A stretch of 64,000 bases of DNA from JABWAN01 sp041918175. Its GTDB lineage: Bacteria; Zhuqueibacterota; Zhuqueibacteria; Zhuqueibacterales; Zhuqueibacteraceae. Shown here piece by piece: positions 7,252 through 16,009 of the stretch. Position 1 is the stretch's first letter. The number at the start of each line of letters is the position of its first letter. A program made the position numbers and the translations under genes. The stretch spans positions 62,001 to 126,000 of the forward strand of contig JAYRWE010000129.1 of the NCBI GenBank assembly GCA_041918175.1. Reading direction: 5' to 3'. The notes under the pieces were generated by a model that was not told where the DNA came from, searched no databases, and worked only from the letters and a program-made list of their open reading frames with translations.

Positions 7252-8028
7252 TCAATTCGCCGCGGCGGGATACGCGAAATTCAAAGTTGCAGCTTGGCCC
7301 GCGGTCACGGTCACTTGCGCGGTTTTCAAGCCGAGCTTCTCTTGCCAAATCTCGACCGTGTACGTTCCCGGGGGCACGTCTTTGATCGTGAACGCACCCT
7401 TTGCATCCGTCACCGCATGATAAGGATGATCCACCACAAAAATGTTCGAACTCATCCAGCCATGCACGTCGCATTTCGCCACGACCAATTCCGGCGCTGT
7501 AAAAGTCGCCGTCATCTCTTTTTTAAACTGCGGCTGCGACTTGTTGAACGGCGCGTTCTTTTTGCTATACGTATGAATGTTGTGCAAAATGCCGTCGGGG
7601 TTGAGAATCTTCACCGGAACATTGATCGGCACGATGGAAGTGTGCGGCGAATATAGGCAGCCTTTTTGATCGAGCACGAAGTTCGTGCCGAGCGCGTCCA
7701 AGCCCTTGCCGCCCTTGATGCCCTTAATGCTCACAATCGCGTCTTTGATGCCGCCGTTCGCGCCGACGACCAAGGTTTCATCAAAGTGTTCGCTTTTGCC
7801 GCAGACTTGCGTGTCTTTGGTCACGGCTAATTTTTTCGGCGCCGCGGCTTTACCGGAATATGTGATCGCGCCGGAAACTGCGCCGCCGTTTTGCACGGGC
7901 ATCACCATATAGGCCGTCGCCTTTGTTTCCGGCTTGGCCGGCGTTTCTTTCGGATTGTTGCCGTCGTTGGACGTGAAGCCAAACAACGCGACGGATGCCA
8001 TCAACATCGTTGCCATTGCTGCACGCAT
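7252..8028 (-). CDS. Exported cupredoxin-like protein with carboxypeptidase-regulatory domain
   Basis: A 258-residue exported protein. The signal peptide covers about residues 1-20, using the ATG at 8028 (MRAAMATMLMASVALFGF). A low-complexity Lys/Pro/Thr linker follows. The middle domain (about 48-200) carries a possible type 1 copper site: His149 or His152 (GILHNIHTY) and the cluster Cys186, His189, Met192 (KCDVHGWM). The end (about 200-258) is a small beta domain of the carboxypeptidase-regulatory type (GAFTIKDVPPGTYTVEIW). Proteins of this build are common in planctomycetes, acidobacteria and FCB genomes and are thought to handle copper or electron transfer in the periplasm; the exact role is unknown. 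It is monocistronic, with a clear terminator. Confidence 0.78.
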   Translation of the reverse strand: MRAAMATMLMASVALFGFTSNDGNNPKETPAKPETKATAYMVMPVQNGGAVSGAITYSGKAAAPKKLAVTKDTQVCGKSEHFDETLVVGANGGIKDAIVSIKGIKGGKGLDALGTNFVLDQKGCLYSPHTSIVPINVPVKILNPDGILHNIHTYSKKNAPFNKSQPQFKKEMTATFTAPELVVAKCDVHGWMSSNIFVVDHPYHAVTDAKGAFTIKDVPPGTYTVEIWQEKLGLKTAQVTVTAGQAATLNFAYPAAAN

Positions 8029-8136
8029 GAGAGAAGCCTCCTTTGCAAACTGAATGATGTAGAACAAGAGTTGTTTAAAATTTCAGGGCAGCACAATAGC
8101 AATCGCGCCCAAGAATGTCAAGGGAGAAATTGCCGC

Positions 8137-8612
8137 TTAGTTGCCGCGCAGCCTCAAAATTTCTTCTTTCGCAAGGTCGGTGACTTTGGAAATAAGATCC
8201 ACCGGCATCCCTTCCGCCAGCAGCTCTTGCGCGATTTCAGATTTTCCCTCCCGCTTGCCTTCTAGCTTGCCTTCGATCTTCCCTTCCAGCTTCGCGGTTT
8301 CAATCACGTCCTTCTCGCTCGCTTTGTTTATTAAAAAACGCTCATAGGCTTTGCGCTCGCTTTCAGGCATTTTGAGCAAGTCGAGCTTCTCTTTTAAAAG
8401 CTGAATGTTTTTCACTTTGAAGCTCTCTTTGATTTCAGAGTTCTTGAAAAAGTATATCCACTCGTCCAAGTCGTTTTGGAGAGGATTTTTATTTCTTGCT
8501 TGAGCAAAGTGCACAGAAAGCCTTCGAGAATGCCGAAGTTGGCTTTATCGCGCAGAATCTTTTTGGCGGCCCAATCAAAGCTGATGAGCGGTCGGCTTTT
8601 GCTCGGTGCCAT
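8137..8612 (-). pseudogene. Rpn/PD-(D/E)XK transposase-like nuclease, core deleted
   Basis: Two pieces of one gene lie in different frames. The 5' piece (from ATG 8612) reads MAPSKSRPLISFDWAAKKIL and continues DKANFGILEGFLCTLL, the conserved start of the Rpn family (recombination-promoting nuclease, PDDEXK_2). The 3' piece reads DEWIYFFKNSEIKESF and ends with the Lys/Glu/Gly-rich tail EGKIEGKLEGKREGK typical of the same family. The central nuclease core, with its D...ExK catalytic residues, is missing, and the join near 8490-8512 is out of frame. The gene is therefore an internally deleted remnant. Confidence 0.8.
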
Positions 8613-8727
8613 TTTTTGATCTCGCAAAAATAGAACGGTGTGCGTTGCGTGCGGCGCTGCTGGTTTTTAATCTAACAGAATTTTTTGAAGCTCCAAGAAA
8701 AATGTCCGCGGCGATGATGCGGCGTGA

Positions 8728-9849
8728 TTATTTCGCCAACACTTCCGCATAAAACGCTTCCCACTCCGGCATGATTTTCTCGATGTCAAACTGCAGCGCG
8801 CGCGCGCGGGCATGCGCGGCAAACTCTTTCAGTTTGCTCTCGTCTTTTAACAAGCGCAAAGCCGCCTCGGCCATTTCCGAAGTCTCGCCCACCGGATAGA
8901 GATAACCATTCACACCGTGCTCGACCACTTCCGGCACGCCGCCGGTGCGCGCGCCAATCACGGGCACGCCGCTGTTCATCGCCTCCAATGCCACCAACCC
9001 AAAACTCTCCTGCTCGCTCGGCAAGAGAAACAAATCCGCGCAACGCAAAATTTGGTCAATGTGATCGACCTCGCCCAGAAAGAACACGTCCTCTTTCAGT
9101 TTCAACTCCTTCACGAGTTGTTGAATGAACAAGCGCTCCGGGCCTTCACCCACGAGGAGCAGCTTGCACGGCATCTGCTCGCGCACGCGCGCGAAAATGC
9201 GCACCACGTCGCTCACACGCTTTACGGGCCGAAAGTTCGAAGCGTGCATGAGCACCTTCTCGCCTTTGGCCGCATACAATTCTTTGCGGCACGCCCCCTC
9301 GCTCAAATTTTTCGATTGCTGGGTGTCGATGAAATTATGAATACGATGGATCTTGCGTTTGATATCGAACTCTTCGATGGTGCGCTGCACGAGGTAATCC
9401 GAAACCGCGGTCACGCCATCGGATTGCTCGATGCTAAATTTAATCACGCTGAAAAATGATTTGTCCGCGCCGAGCAACGTAATGTCCGTGCCGTGCAGCG
9501 TGGTCACCACGCGCAGGTGGGGCAGATTCAAAATATGCTTCGCGAGATACGCGCTCGTGGCGTGCGGCACCGCATAATGCGCGTGAATGATGTCCAAGCC
9601 GTATTCCGAAACCACGTTCACGATCTTATTGGTCAAGCCCAATTCATAGGGCGGGTGTTTGAGCAGCGGATACGTTGCCATATCCACTTCATGCACAAAG
9701 ATGCGCGGATGAAATTCGCGCAAGCGAAACGGAATCGCATAACTCACGAAATGCACTTCATGCCCGCGTTGTGCGAGCGCCAAACCTAGTTCCGAAGCCA
9801 CCACGCCGGACCCGCCGTGCGTGGGATAACAAATCATGCCGATTTTCAT
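8728..9849 (-). CDS. bshA: N-acetyl-alpha-D-glucosaminyl L-malate synthase
   Basis: A 373-residue GT4 glycosyltransferase. The start MKIGMICYPTHGGSGVVASE is the BshA signature, and the C-terminal half has the GT4 donor-binding motif (EQESFGLVALEAMNSGVP, two Glu seven residues apart). BshA transfers GlcNAc from UDP-GlcNAc to L-malate, the first step of bacillithiol synthesis. The ATG at 9849 follows GGAAAGG at good spacing; longer in-frame starts add a tail absent from the family. Bacillithiol is made by Firmicutes, Deinococcus and many Bacteroidetes-Chlorobi lineages, which fits the rest of the window. bshB and bshC are not visible here. Confidence 0.92.
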   Translation of the reverse strand: MKIGMICYPTHGGSGVVASELGLALAQRGHEVHFVSYAIPFRLREFHPRIFVHEVDMATYPLLKHPPYELGLTNKIVNVVSEYGLDIIHAHYAVPHATSAYLAKHILNLPHLRVVTTLHGTDITLLGADKSFFSVIKFSIEQSDGVTAVSDYLVQRTIEEFDIKRKIHRIHNFIDTQQSKNLSEGACRKELYAAKGEKVLMHASNFRPVKRVSDVVRIFARVREQMPCKLLLVGEGPERLFIQQLVKELKLKEDVFFLGEVDHIDQILRCADLFLLPSEQESFGLVALEAMNSGVPVIGARTGGVPEVVEHGVNGYLYPVGETSEMAEAALRLLKDESKLKEFAAHARARALQFDIEKIMPEWEAFYAEVLAK

Positions 9850-10195
9850 GGTGCCTTTCCTCAGTTGAGTACGTTCGTGATGGTTGAAATTCAAAATAGT
9901 CACGCCAAAATAAAATCACAAACCGAATGCTCCCAAACGCGAAAAAACTTTTCAGCCTGAAACTGCGCTTTTCAACTTGAAAAGGCTTTTCCCATTTCTG
10001 CAAAGCGCAACGCCGATAGGGCGCAAGTTGTGATGGGATGAACAAAAATTTTTTGCCGTGGTTTTCGTGTAAGTTAAAGCACGGCGCATGAGCGGCACGC
10101 GCAAAACGGCTGCGCTGGTATACGGTTTGAATAAAGCCACGATCAAATATAGTTCACCGATCGTTGCAGTATTTTTCAAACAATGGAGTGTACTC
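9850..10195. other. Intergenic region between divergent bshA and a lipoprotein gene
   Basis: These 346 bases contain no supported gene. A promoter-like pair for bshA lies at 9893-9921. Around 9945-9985 short inverted CTTTTCA/TGAAAAG motifs occur. No clear promoter for the lipoprotein is seen. Confidence 0.5.
9893..9921 (-). promoter_or_regulatory. Candidate bshA promoter
   Basis: On the minus strand, TTGTGA (9921-9916) and TATTTT (9898-9893) are separated by 17 bases, about 45 bases before the bshA start. Confidence 0.4.
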
Positions 10196-10672
10196 ATGAA
10201 ACGCAATAGCATCTTTTGCGCGCTGGCCGTGACGGCGTTGCTGGCATTCACCGCTTGCAGTGATGATGAAAACCCAGTGAAGCCGCCGGATTTCGGCACG
10301 GTCTCCGGCCGTGTGACTTTCACCGGCGCGTGGCCCGCAACCGGCGATGTGCAAGTTTCGATTTGGACCTCGTGGCCGCCCGCGGGTCCGCCGGCCAAAG
10401 CTTCGGAAGTGATCGCAAAAGGAACGACGGTTTATGATTACAAACTCGAAGGCTTGAATAAAGGCGAATATAAAGCGCTCACCGTCGGTTGGCGCGATCC
10501 CGCCACGCCCACGACCGCGAAAGTGCTCGGCCTGTATTGGGCGAACTCCGACAGCAGCGGCGTGAGCGCGGCTCCGCCGTTTTTTGCGACGCCGACCGTG
10601 ATCAACATCAGCGATGCGAAGATTGAATGGGCCAATTCCAATATGAAAGCCGATCTTTCTTTCGTGAAGTAA
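10196..10672 (+). CDS. Small outer-membrane or surface lipoprotein
   Basis: A 158-residue protein. It starts with a lipoprotein signal (MKRNSIFCALAVTALLAFTAC, lipid-modified Cys21) followed by SDDENPVKPP. The rest (about 30-158) is a beta-rich domain beginning GTVSGRVTFTGAWPATGDV, similar to the carboxypeptidase-regulatory or Ig-like folds often seen in FCB lipoproteins. The ATG at 10196 is chosen because it begins the signal peptide; a GGAGTG sequence lies just upstream. The TonB-dependent receptor follows on the same strand, after a palindromic repeat. The pair may act together in uptake, but nothing in the sequence names a ligand. Confidence 0.75.
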   Translation: MKRNSIFCALAVTALLAFTACSDDENPVKPPDFGTVSGRVTFTGAWPATGDVQVSIWTSWPPAGPPAKASEVIAKGTTVYDYKLEGLNKGEYKALTVGWRDPATPTTAKVLGLYWANSDSSGVSAAPPFFATPTVINISDAKIEWANSNMKADLSFVK

Positions 10673-10691
10673 TTCAACCTAAGCAATCTAG

Positions 10692-10766
10692 ATTTTTGCC
10701 CACGAAACACGCGAATGACGCGAAAAAATATTTTCGTGTCATTCGTGCGTTTCGTGGGCAGAAAAA
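10692..10766. repeat. Long near-perfect palindrome (CCCACGAAAC family)
   Basis: Arms of about 30 bases (TGCCCACGAAACACGCGAAT and its complement) surround AATA, giving a very stable hairpin with only a few mismatches. It lies between the lipoprotein and TonB receptor genes. A degenerate relative lies near 25738-25802. Confidence 0.8.
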
Positions 10767-10770
10767 GAAC

Positions 10771-10837
10771 GTTCGTAGTAACGCCTTGGGGCGTTTGAAG
10801 TGGATGAGAAGAACACGCCTGAACGCGTTACTACAAA
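10771..10837. repeat. Palindromic repeat family C, copy 1
   Basis: The left arm GTTCGTAGTAACGCC and the right arm GGCGTTACTAC type (here GAACGCGTTACTACAAAC) flank about 30 bases. Related copies lie at 18011-18040, 38614-38646, 50375-50442 and 51932-52173. Confidence 0.65.
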
Positions 10838-10860
10838 CAAACCGAACCGGCAAAAGTGCG

Positions 10861-13131
10861 ATGAAGAAAAATTGTTTAGCAACATTGCTGCTCATGCTCG
10901 CCATGTGCATAACGCGCGAGTTTGCGCACGCTCAAAATGAAGACGCGCTCTATGGCGAGATCTCGGGCCGCGTGCTCGACGCGGAAACGCGCGAGCCGTT
11001 GGCGTTTGTGAATGTCTATCTCGACAGCACGCGCCTCGGCGCGGCCACGGCGCTTGACGGCAGTTTTCTTTTGCGCCAAGTGCCGCCGGGAAAATATCGT
11101 CTGCACCTCTCGCGTTTGGGATATGAGCCGGTGCTCGTGCATGATCTCCTGCTCGCGCCGGGCAAATTATACGCGCGCGATTTTTCCATGCGCGAAAGTC
11201 CGCTCGCCGGGCAAGAGGTGACGATCACCGCCGCGCGTAAAGAGCAGACCGCGCAAATGGCGCCTGCGAGCGTGGCGATTCTCAATGCAATGGATTTGAA
11301 GCATCGCCACATCGCCACGTTCGATCAAGCCTTGGAAACCGTGCCGGGTGTTGCGGTGATGCGCTCCGCGAGCACTAACGTGCAATCGCTTTCGATTCGC
11401 GGCTCCTCGGATGTCGCCGGCGGCGGAGTCGGCAATCGCGTGTTGTTGCTGATCGATGGTCGTCCTGCGCTCACTTCCGATGCCGGCGGCGCGTTGTGGA
11501 GCCTCGTGCCCACGAATTTCATTGATCGCGTCGAAATCGTCAAAGGCGCTTTCTCCTCACTCTATGGCAGCACCGCGATGGGCGGCGTGGTGAATGTCAT
11601 CACGCGGCGGCCGACGTATCACCGTCAAACGCGCGTTGAGGCCACGTATGGCATCTATGAATTGCCTGCGCCCGCATTGCGTTACACGAATGAGCCAGGC
11701 TATTTAAATGCGCTCGGCCTCAGCCACAGCGGCCGCAAAAATCAACTTTCCTATTTGCTCAATTTCAGCCGCAAGCAATCCACCGGCTTTCGCGAGCGCA
11801 GCGCGTATGAGTTTTACGATCTCTACGGCAAGCTGCTTTATGATTTCCGCGCGAACCGCAATCTCGAACTCAGCCTCGGCGCAACGACTTCGAAGAACGA
11901 TTATCCCCACACGTGGCTTGACAACTTGCAACCGTATCGCGTGATTCCGCGCTATCAAGATGATCGCCAGGAAAAATTGAACTACAACGCCGACGTGTTC
12001 TATTGGGCCGTGCCCTCGCCGCGCGTGAAATACAGCTCGCGTTTTTATTTCTATCGCAACACCGCGCGCAGTTTCTTCAACGAGAACGAACCCAATTGGA
12101 TACAAACGCGCAACGATCCCTTTGGCCTGCGCACGCACATCGACGCGGACAAACTCGGCAACATCACACAGCTCGATTGGTCCATGACGCCCGCGCACTA
12201 TCTCATTCTCGGCGTGGACACGCAAATCGACCGCGTGCAAAGCTCGCCGGATACGATCATGTACGGCGATCGGCAAGTCAACAACTTCGCCGCCTATGCG
12301 CAAGACGAGATCAGCGCGACTTCGCATTTGACGTTCACTGCGGGGTTGCGACTCGATCACAACGTGCTCGTGCATGGCAAGCGTCAAGCGCAGATCAGTC
12401 CCAAGCTTGCCGCGGTTTATCGCGTCAGCGAGCGCGTTTCTTTGCGCGCGCTCGCGGGCCAGGCATTTCGCGCGCCTTCGATAGCCGAGCGTTTTTTTCA
12501 AGAAGAAATCAGCGGCGGCACTTTGTTCGTTCCCAATCCCGAGCTTAAAGCCGAGCGCATGAACTCCTTCGAGTTGGGCGGACGCGGCCAACTCGGCAAG
12601 TGGTTCGAAACCGACGCGGCCTATTTTCACTATCGCTATCGCGACATGATTTATTGGATCGCGCTGCCGCAAGAGATTGGACAATTTGAACCGATCTTTC
12701 AAGTGCGCAATCTCAATCGCGCGCTCATGCAAGGCTATGAAATCGGCGTGAATTTTTATTGGCAACCGCGCTTGCACGTGCGCGCCGCATACACGTATCT
12801 CGACGCGAAAGATCGCTCGGAGAATCGCACGGACGATCTGCTCGCGTATCGCATTCGCCACTCGTTCAACTTTGGCGCAAGCTGGCGCGCGCAGAAATAC
12901 GAGTTGAGTTTCGACGGACGCTACAACGGCCGCGTCGAAGAAGTTTTTCTTTATCCCAACAACGAGCCGGAAGCCTATGTGTTGCTCAATGCCAAAGCCA
13001 CCGCGCGTTTCATCAAAGGCTTTGCGTTCTCGGCAAGCTGCAACAACCTGCTCGACACGCAATACGAAGAACTCGCGCGCTATCGCATGCCCGGCCGGCA
13101 TTGGATCACGAGCGCGAGTTGGGAGTTTTGA
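10861..13131 (+). CDS. TonB-dependent outer-membrane receptor
   Basis: A 756-residue receptor with a signal peptide over about residues 1-24 (ending FAHAQ). Residues about 30-115 are a carboxypeptidase-regulatory (SusC-type) domain (GRVLDAETREPLAFVNVYLD). The plug spans about 120-235 (ALETVPGVAVMRSASTN, VEIVKGAFSSLYGSTAMGG), then a 22-strand-type barrel follows, with the family end motif GFAFSASCNNLLDTQYEE and a terminal aromatic residue (SASWEF). The receptor would import a scarce ligand such as a siderophore, cobalamin or glycan with TonB-ExbBD energy; the ligand is not predictable. The ATG at 10861 is chosen because it begins the signal peptide; upstream in-frame codons run through a palindromic repeat. 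Confidence 0.9.
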   Translation: MKKNCLATLLLMLAMCITREFAHAQNEDALYGEISGRVLDAETREPLAFVNVYLDSTRLGAATALDGSFLLRQVPPGKYRLHLSRLGYEPVLVHDLLLAPGKLYARDFSMRESPLAGQEVTITAARKEQTAQMAPASVAILNAMDLKHRHIATFDQALETVPGVAVMRSASTNVQSLSIRGSSDVAGGGVGNRVLLLIDGRPALTSDAGGALWSLVPTNFIDRVEIVKGAFSSLYGSTAMGGVVNVITRRPTYHRQTRVEATYGIYELPAPALRYTNEPGYLNALGLSHSGRKNQLSYLLNFSRKQSTGFRERSAYEFYDLYGKLLYDFRANRNLELSLGATTSKNDYPHTWLDNLQPYRVIPRYQDDRQEKLNYNADVFYWAVPSPRVKYSSRFYFYRNTARSFFNENEPNWIQTRNDPFGLRTHIDADKLGNITQLDWSMTPAHYLILGVDTQIDRVQSSPDTIMYGDRQVNNFAAYAQDEISATSHLTFTAGLRLDHNVLVHGKRQAQISPKLAAVYRVSERVSLRALAGQAFRAPSIAERFFQEEISGGTLFVPNPELKAERMNSFELGGRGQLGKWFETDAAYFHYRYRDMIYWIALPQEIGQFEPIFQVRNLNRALMQGYEIGVNFYWQPRLHVRAAYTYLDAKDRSENRTDDLLAYRIRHSFNFGASWRAQKYELSFDGRYNGRVEEVFLYPNNEPEAYVLLNAKATARFIKGFAFSASCNNLLDTQYEELARYRMPGRHWITSASWEF

Positions 13132-13191
13132 AATGGAGTGATGGAGTTGTGGATTATTGGATTGATGGATTGATGCGTCACCCCTCTAAAA

Positions 13192-13263
13192 TGTCATTCA
13201 GCAGGAATCCTTTTAAGCACTGGAATCAATGCCCAGCCTCGAAAAAGATTCATCCTGAATGAC
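13192..13263. repeat. Palindromic repeat family A, full copy
   Basis: TGTCATTCAGCAGGAATCC at the left and GATTCATCCTGAATGACA at the right are inverted copies around about 35 bases. This is one of the two clearest copies of the family. Confidence 0.85.
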
Positions 13264-13281
13264 AATTCACGGATCACGATC

Positions 13282-14022
13282 ATGCAACAACTCATTTCTC
13301 ACATCCCCATCCTCACCACGCTCATCGCGCTCGTGTTCGCAATCGAAGTTTTGCGACGCTATCGCAGCAAAGGCAAGGGCACACATTTGTTGTGGTGGGC
13401 CGCGGGCATGCTCATGTACGGCGCGGGCACGTTTGCCGAAGGCTTCGTCACGCTCTTCGGTTGGAATGAAAACATTTTTCGTTGGTGGTACATCACCGGC
13501 GCATTGCTCGGCGGCATGCCGCTCGCGCAGGGCACGGTCTATTTGCTCATGAAACGCAAACTCGCGCACGGCCTCACGCTCGTCGTTGTGCCTGTCATTC
13601 TTCTCGCCGCCACGTGCGTGCTGCTCTCGCCGATTGATTACGCGTTCGTCGAAGCCAATCGCCTCACCGGCAAAGTTTTAGAGTGGCATTGGGTGCGACT
13701 CTTCAGTCCTTTCATCAACACCTATGCTTTCATTTTTCTAGTCGGCGGCGCGATTTTGTCCGCGTATCGCTTTCACAAAAACCGCAGTACGCGCCACCGC
13801 TTCATCGGCAATGTCTATATTGCCCTCGGCGCGCTCCTGCCCGGCATCGGCGGCACGTTCACGCGCTTCGGCTATACCGAAATTTTGTACATCACAGAGC
13901 TGCTCGGCATTGTTTTGATCTATGTGGGCTATCGTTCTTGCATTCGCATACCTCTGCCGCTGCAAACCAAATCCTCGCCCATCGCTTCCATCTCCCAAAG
14001 CAAAAGCTTGGCACACGGATAA
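13282..14022 (+). CDS. Seven-helix membrane protein of unknown function
   Basis: A 246-residue protein with seven hydrophobic segments at about residues 4-22, 35-55, 68-88, 95-115, 145-165, 175-195 and 200-218, and a short polar tail. The pattern (GTHLLWWAAGMLMYGAGTF, then FRWWYITGALLGGMPLAQG) resembles the membrane sensor or seven-helix modules found at the N-terminus of some histidine kinases, but there is no kinase or other output domain. I do not recognise a named family. It stands alone between repeat-filled intergenic stretches, with a family A repeat ending 18 bases before its start. Confidence 0.65.
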   Translation: MQQLISHIPILTTLIALVFAIEVLRRYRSKGKGTHLLWWAAGMLMYGAGTFAEGFVTLFGWNENIFRWWYITGALLGGMPLAQGTVYLLMKRKLAHGLTLVVVPVILLAATCVLLSPIDYAFVEANRLTGKVLEWHWVRLFSPFINTYAFIFLVGGAILSAYRFHKNRSTRHRFIGNVYIALGALLPGIGGTFTRFGYTEILYITELLGIVLIYVGYRSCIRIPLPLQTKSSPIASISQSKSLAHG

Positions 14023-14130
14023 GGCTCCGCAAAAAATTATCCAACGGATAGAAACAACCCAACTGATAAAGCTTTTCATTTGTTGGATTGTTTCTGCCTG
14101 AGTTTTGCGCTCGTGATACTGCCAATCTCC

Positions 14131-14250
14131 GCCTGCGGTTGAAACCGCAGGCTAGTAGATGAAAGCCCCGTGAACGGGACTAATCACCCATAGGGTGAGA
14201 GCGCCGTTCATGGCGCTTACATCTCCTAGCCCGATGCTTTCAGCATCGGG
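14131..14250. repeat. Cluster of five short hairpins
   Basis: Successive small inverted repeats are seen: GCCTGCGGTT/AACCGCAGGC (14131-14152), CCCGTGAACGGG, CACCCATAGGGTG, GCGCCGTTCATGGCGC and CCCGATGCTTTCAGCATCGGG. Each is 13-22 bases long. They form one composite element of unknown role. Confidence 0.65.
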
Positions 14251-14377
14251 TGATGGTGAGCGCGATTGGCAATGCAAAATTCAGCTTCTATCCGTTGGAG
14301 AAAAGTTAAGCGCATATCCGCGAGCATCTATTTTATCCGTGTCCTCCCTGCTCGAAAAGGTGTCCCCAGATTTGCTT

Positions 14378-14406
14378 TTGCAATCCCCGCCGTGATTCTT
14401 TATATT
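14378..14406 (+). promoter_or_regulatory. Candidate promoter of the NTPase/TPR operon
   Basis: TTGCAA (14378-14383) and TATATT (14401-14406) are 17 bases apart. The NTPase start is 193 bases downstream, and a family A palindrome lies in the presumed leader. Confidence 0.45.
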
Positions 14407-14441
14407 GCCCGCGCTTTGAGGCCTCGCACCTCCTCCAAGCC

Positions 14442-14531
14442 TGTCATTCAGCAGGAATCTTTTTACTCGCTGGGAAGAACCCGCATACGAAGGTTCTCGC
14501 CAGTGCTTAAAAAGATTCTTTCAGAATGACA
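14442..14531. repeat. Palindromic repeat family A, full copy with long loop
   Basis: The left arm TGTCATTCAGCAGGAATC and the right arm AAAAAGATTCTTTCAGAATGACA type are clear. Within the loop, a second inverted pair (CTCGCTGG...CCAGTG) is visible. The repeat ends 68 bases before the NTPase start. Confidence 0.85.
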
Positions 14532-14599
14532 AATTGCGGTGTGTGGCAAAATATGCGGTGCGTAATATCGCGTTAAAACTTCACTCGGGGCTTCAACCC

Positions 14600-16009
14600 A
14601 TGCAACATTTCTTCGTCGATCGCGAACCCGAACAGCAGGCCTTTCGCGAGGCTTTGCACATGCTGTATGCCAAGCCCGGCCGGCCGCAGGTGTTGCTCTT
14701 TCACGGCGGCAGCGGCATGGGCAAAACTTGGCTCACGCAACAATGCCGCGCTCTTGCCGAGGCCGACCCGCACCAGCCTTTCCATGTTTATGTGGATTGC
14801 GACCGCAGCAACATGACTTTGGAAGCGCTGCTCTACGACATTCACATTCAACTCGAATCCCGCTTCAAAAAAGAGTTTGAAGATTATCTCAAACTGCTCG
14901 ATCAAATCGAAGAGATCGACAAGGCCGTGGAAGAAGAGATTCGGGCCAATCCGGAAAATGCGCAGAAAGTCGCGAGCGTGGTTTCCGCAGTGGCCTCGAA
15001 AGCCATTGCCGACGCCGTGCCCGGCGCGAATACTCTCATTGGCGAGCAGAATATCCAAAAGGTCACGGACCTCGTGACCGGCGGCATTGCCACCGGCATC
15101 ACGGCTTTGCGCCAACAATTCGGCCGCAAAAAACTCGAACGCGAAAAGTATCGCCTGCTGCAAAAAGATTTGCAAGCCGAACAAGCGCACCGCTTTGCGC
15201 ACTTGCTCAACGAAATCGGGCGCGAGCACAAGCTCATTCTCTTCCTCGACCGCTTCGAAAAACTCGCGCTCTCCGCCAATCTCAAATCCGACCTCACGTA
15301 TTACGATTACTGGCTCAAGCACTTTCTCAATGCGCTCTCCGAAAACGTTTTGGTCGTGCAAAACGGCCGGCTCGATCTCAAAGGCGATTATCAGCTCAAG
15401 CTGCCGCGGCATCGTGTGGTCTCGTTTCAATTGCAAGCCTTTAAGCCCGAAGACATTGCCAAGATTTTGGAACAACTCGCCGTGTTGCGCGAGCAGATGG
15501 CTTCATATGAGCAGTTCGTGCAGCAGGTCCACCAAGCCACGCTCGGCTACCCGGTGGCCGTGGGCCTCATGCGCGACAATTTTCAAGGCTTGCGTTCCAA
15601 TGCCGACGTGGAAAGCCTGCTCGCCGAGCTTCCCGGCAAAGAGACCGAAATCATCGAACATTCCATTAAATGGTTTTTGGATAACAACGCGGACCCGAAC
15701 CACCGCGACACGATTTACAAGCTGGCGATTTGCTGCACGCGCTCCGGCAAAATCAAAGAAGACGCGATCAAATTTATTTTGCAGAAAAGCGCGATGACGT
15801 TCCCGCAAGTGGAAGCCGAGCTGGCCAAGCTCTCGCAGCAATACAGCTTCATCGATTGCGTGCGGTGGACCATGCACGAGCTGGCGCGCGAGTTTATCTT
15901 GCGGCATTTGCGGCAGCGCTCGCCTGAGTATGTCAAACAAGTGAGTCGTGACGTGAAAAACTTTTACGCGCAACTCGCCGCAGCGCAGGAGGGCAGCGAT
16001 GCAAACTGA
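14600..16009 (+). CDS. STAND-like P-loop NTPase
   Basis: A 469-residue cytoplasmic ATPase. The Walker A motif is at residues 36-43 (GGSGMGKT) and a Walker B-like strand at 211-219 (LILFLDRFE). Between them lies an unusually long helical insert (about 95-190) with an Ala/Gly/Val-rich part (ASVVSAVASKAIADAVPGA). The C-terminal third looks like the small helical lid and winged-helix region of AAA_16/NACHT-type NTPases. The ATG at 14600 (MQHFFVDREPEQQAF) gives the family start; the 22 codons before it are unlike protein. Its stop overlaps the start of the TPR gene by 11 bases, so the two are translated together. Joined proteins of this sort act as signal-sensing switches; here sensor and motor are on separate chains. 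Confidence 0.8.
   Translation: MQHFFVDREPEQQAFREALHMLYAKPGRPQVLLFHGGSGMGKTWLTQQCRALAEADPHQPFHVYVDCDRSNMTLEALLYDIHIQLESRFKKEFEDYLKLLDQIEEIDKAVEEEIRANPENAQKVASVVSAVASKAIADAVPGANTLIGEQNIQKVTDLVTGGIATGITALRQQFGRKKLEREKYRLLQKDLQAEQAHRFAHLLNEIGREHKLILFLDRFEKLALSANLKSDLTYYDYWLKHFLNALSENVLVVQNGRLDLKGDYQLKLPRHRVVSFQLQAFKPEDIAKILEQLAVLREQMASYEQFVQQVHQATLGYPVAVGLMRDNFQGLRSNADVESLLAELPGKETEIIEHSIKWFLDNNADPNHRDTIYKLAICCTRSGKIKEDAIKFILQKSAMTFPQVEAELAKLSQQYSFIDCVRWTMHELAREFILRHLRQRSPEYVKQVSRDVKNFYAQLAAAQEGSDAN

Larger units (their letters stand above)
14023..14599. other. Repeat-filled interval upstream of the NTPase/TPR genes
   Basis: No gene is supported in these 577 bases. They hold a cluster of small hairpins (14131-14250), a promoter-like sequence (14378-14406) and a family A palindrome (14442-14531). 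Confidence 0.6.

Noticed and set aside
11704..13101. A 465-codon antisense frame opposite the TonB receptor
   Set aside because: No start signal or family pattern; the receptor frame is unambiguous.
14131..14250. A possible riboswitch upstream of the NTPase gene
   Set aside because: The small hairpins are of independent short palindromes, do not match any riboswitch core I know, and lie upstream of the promoter-like sequence.
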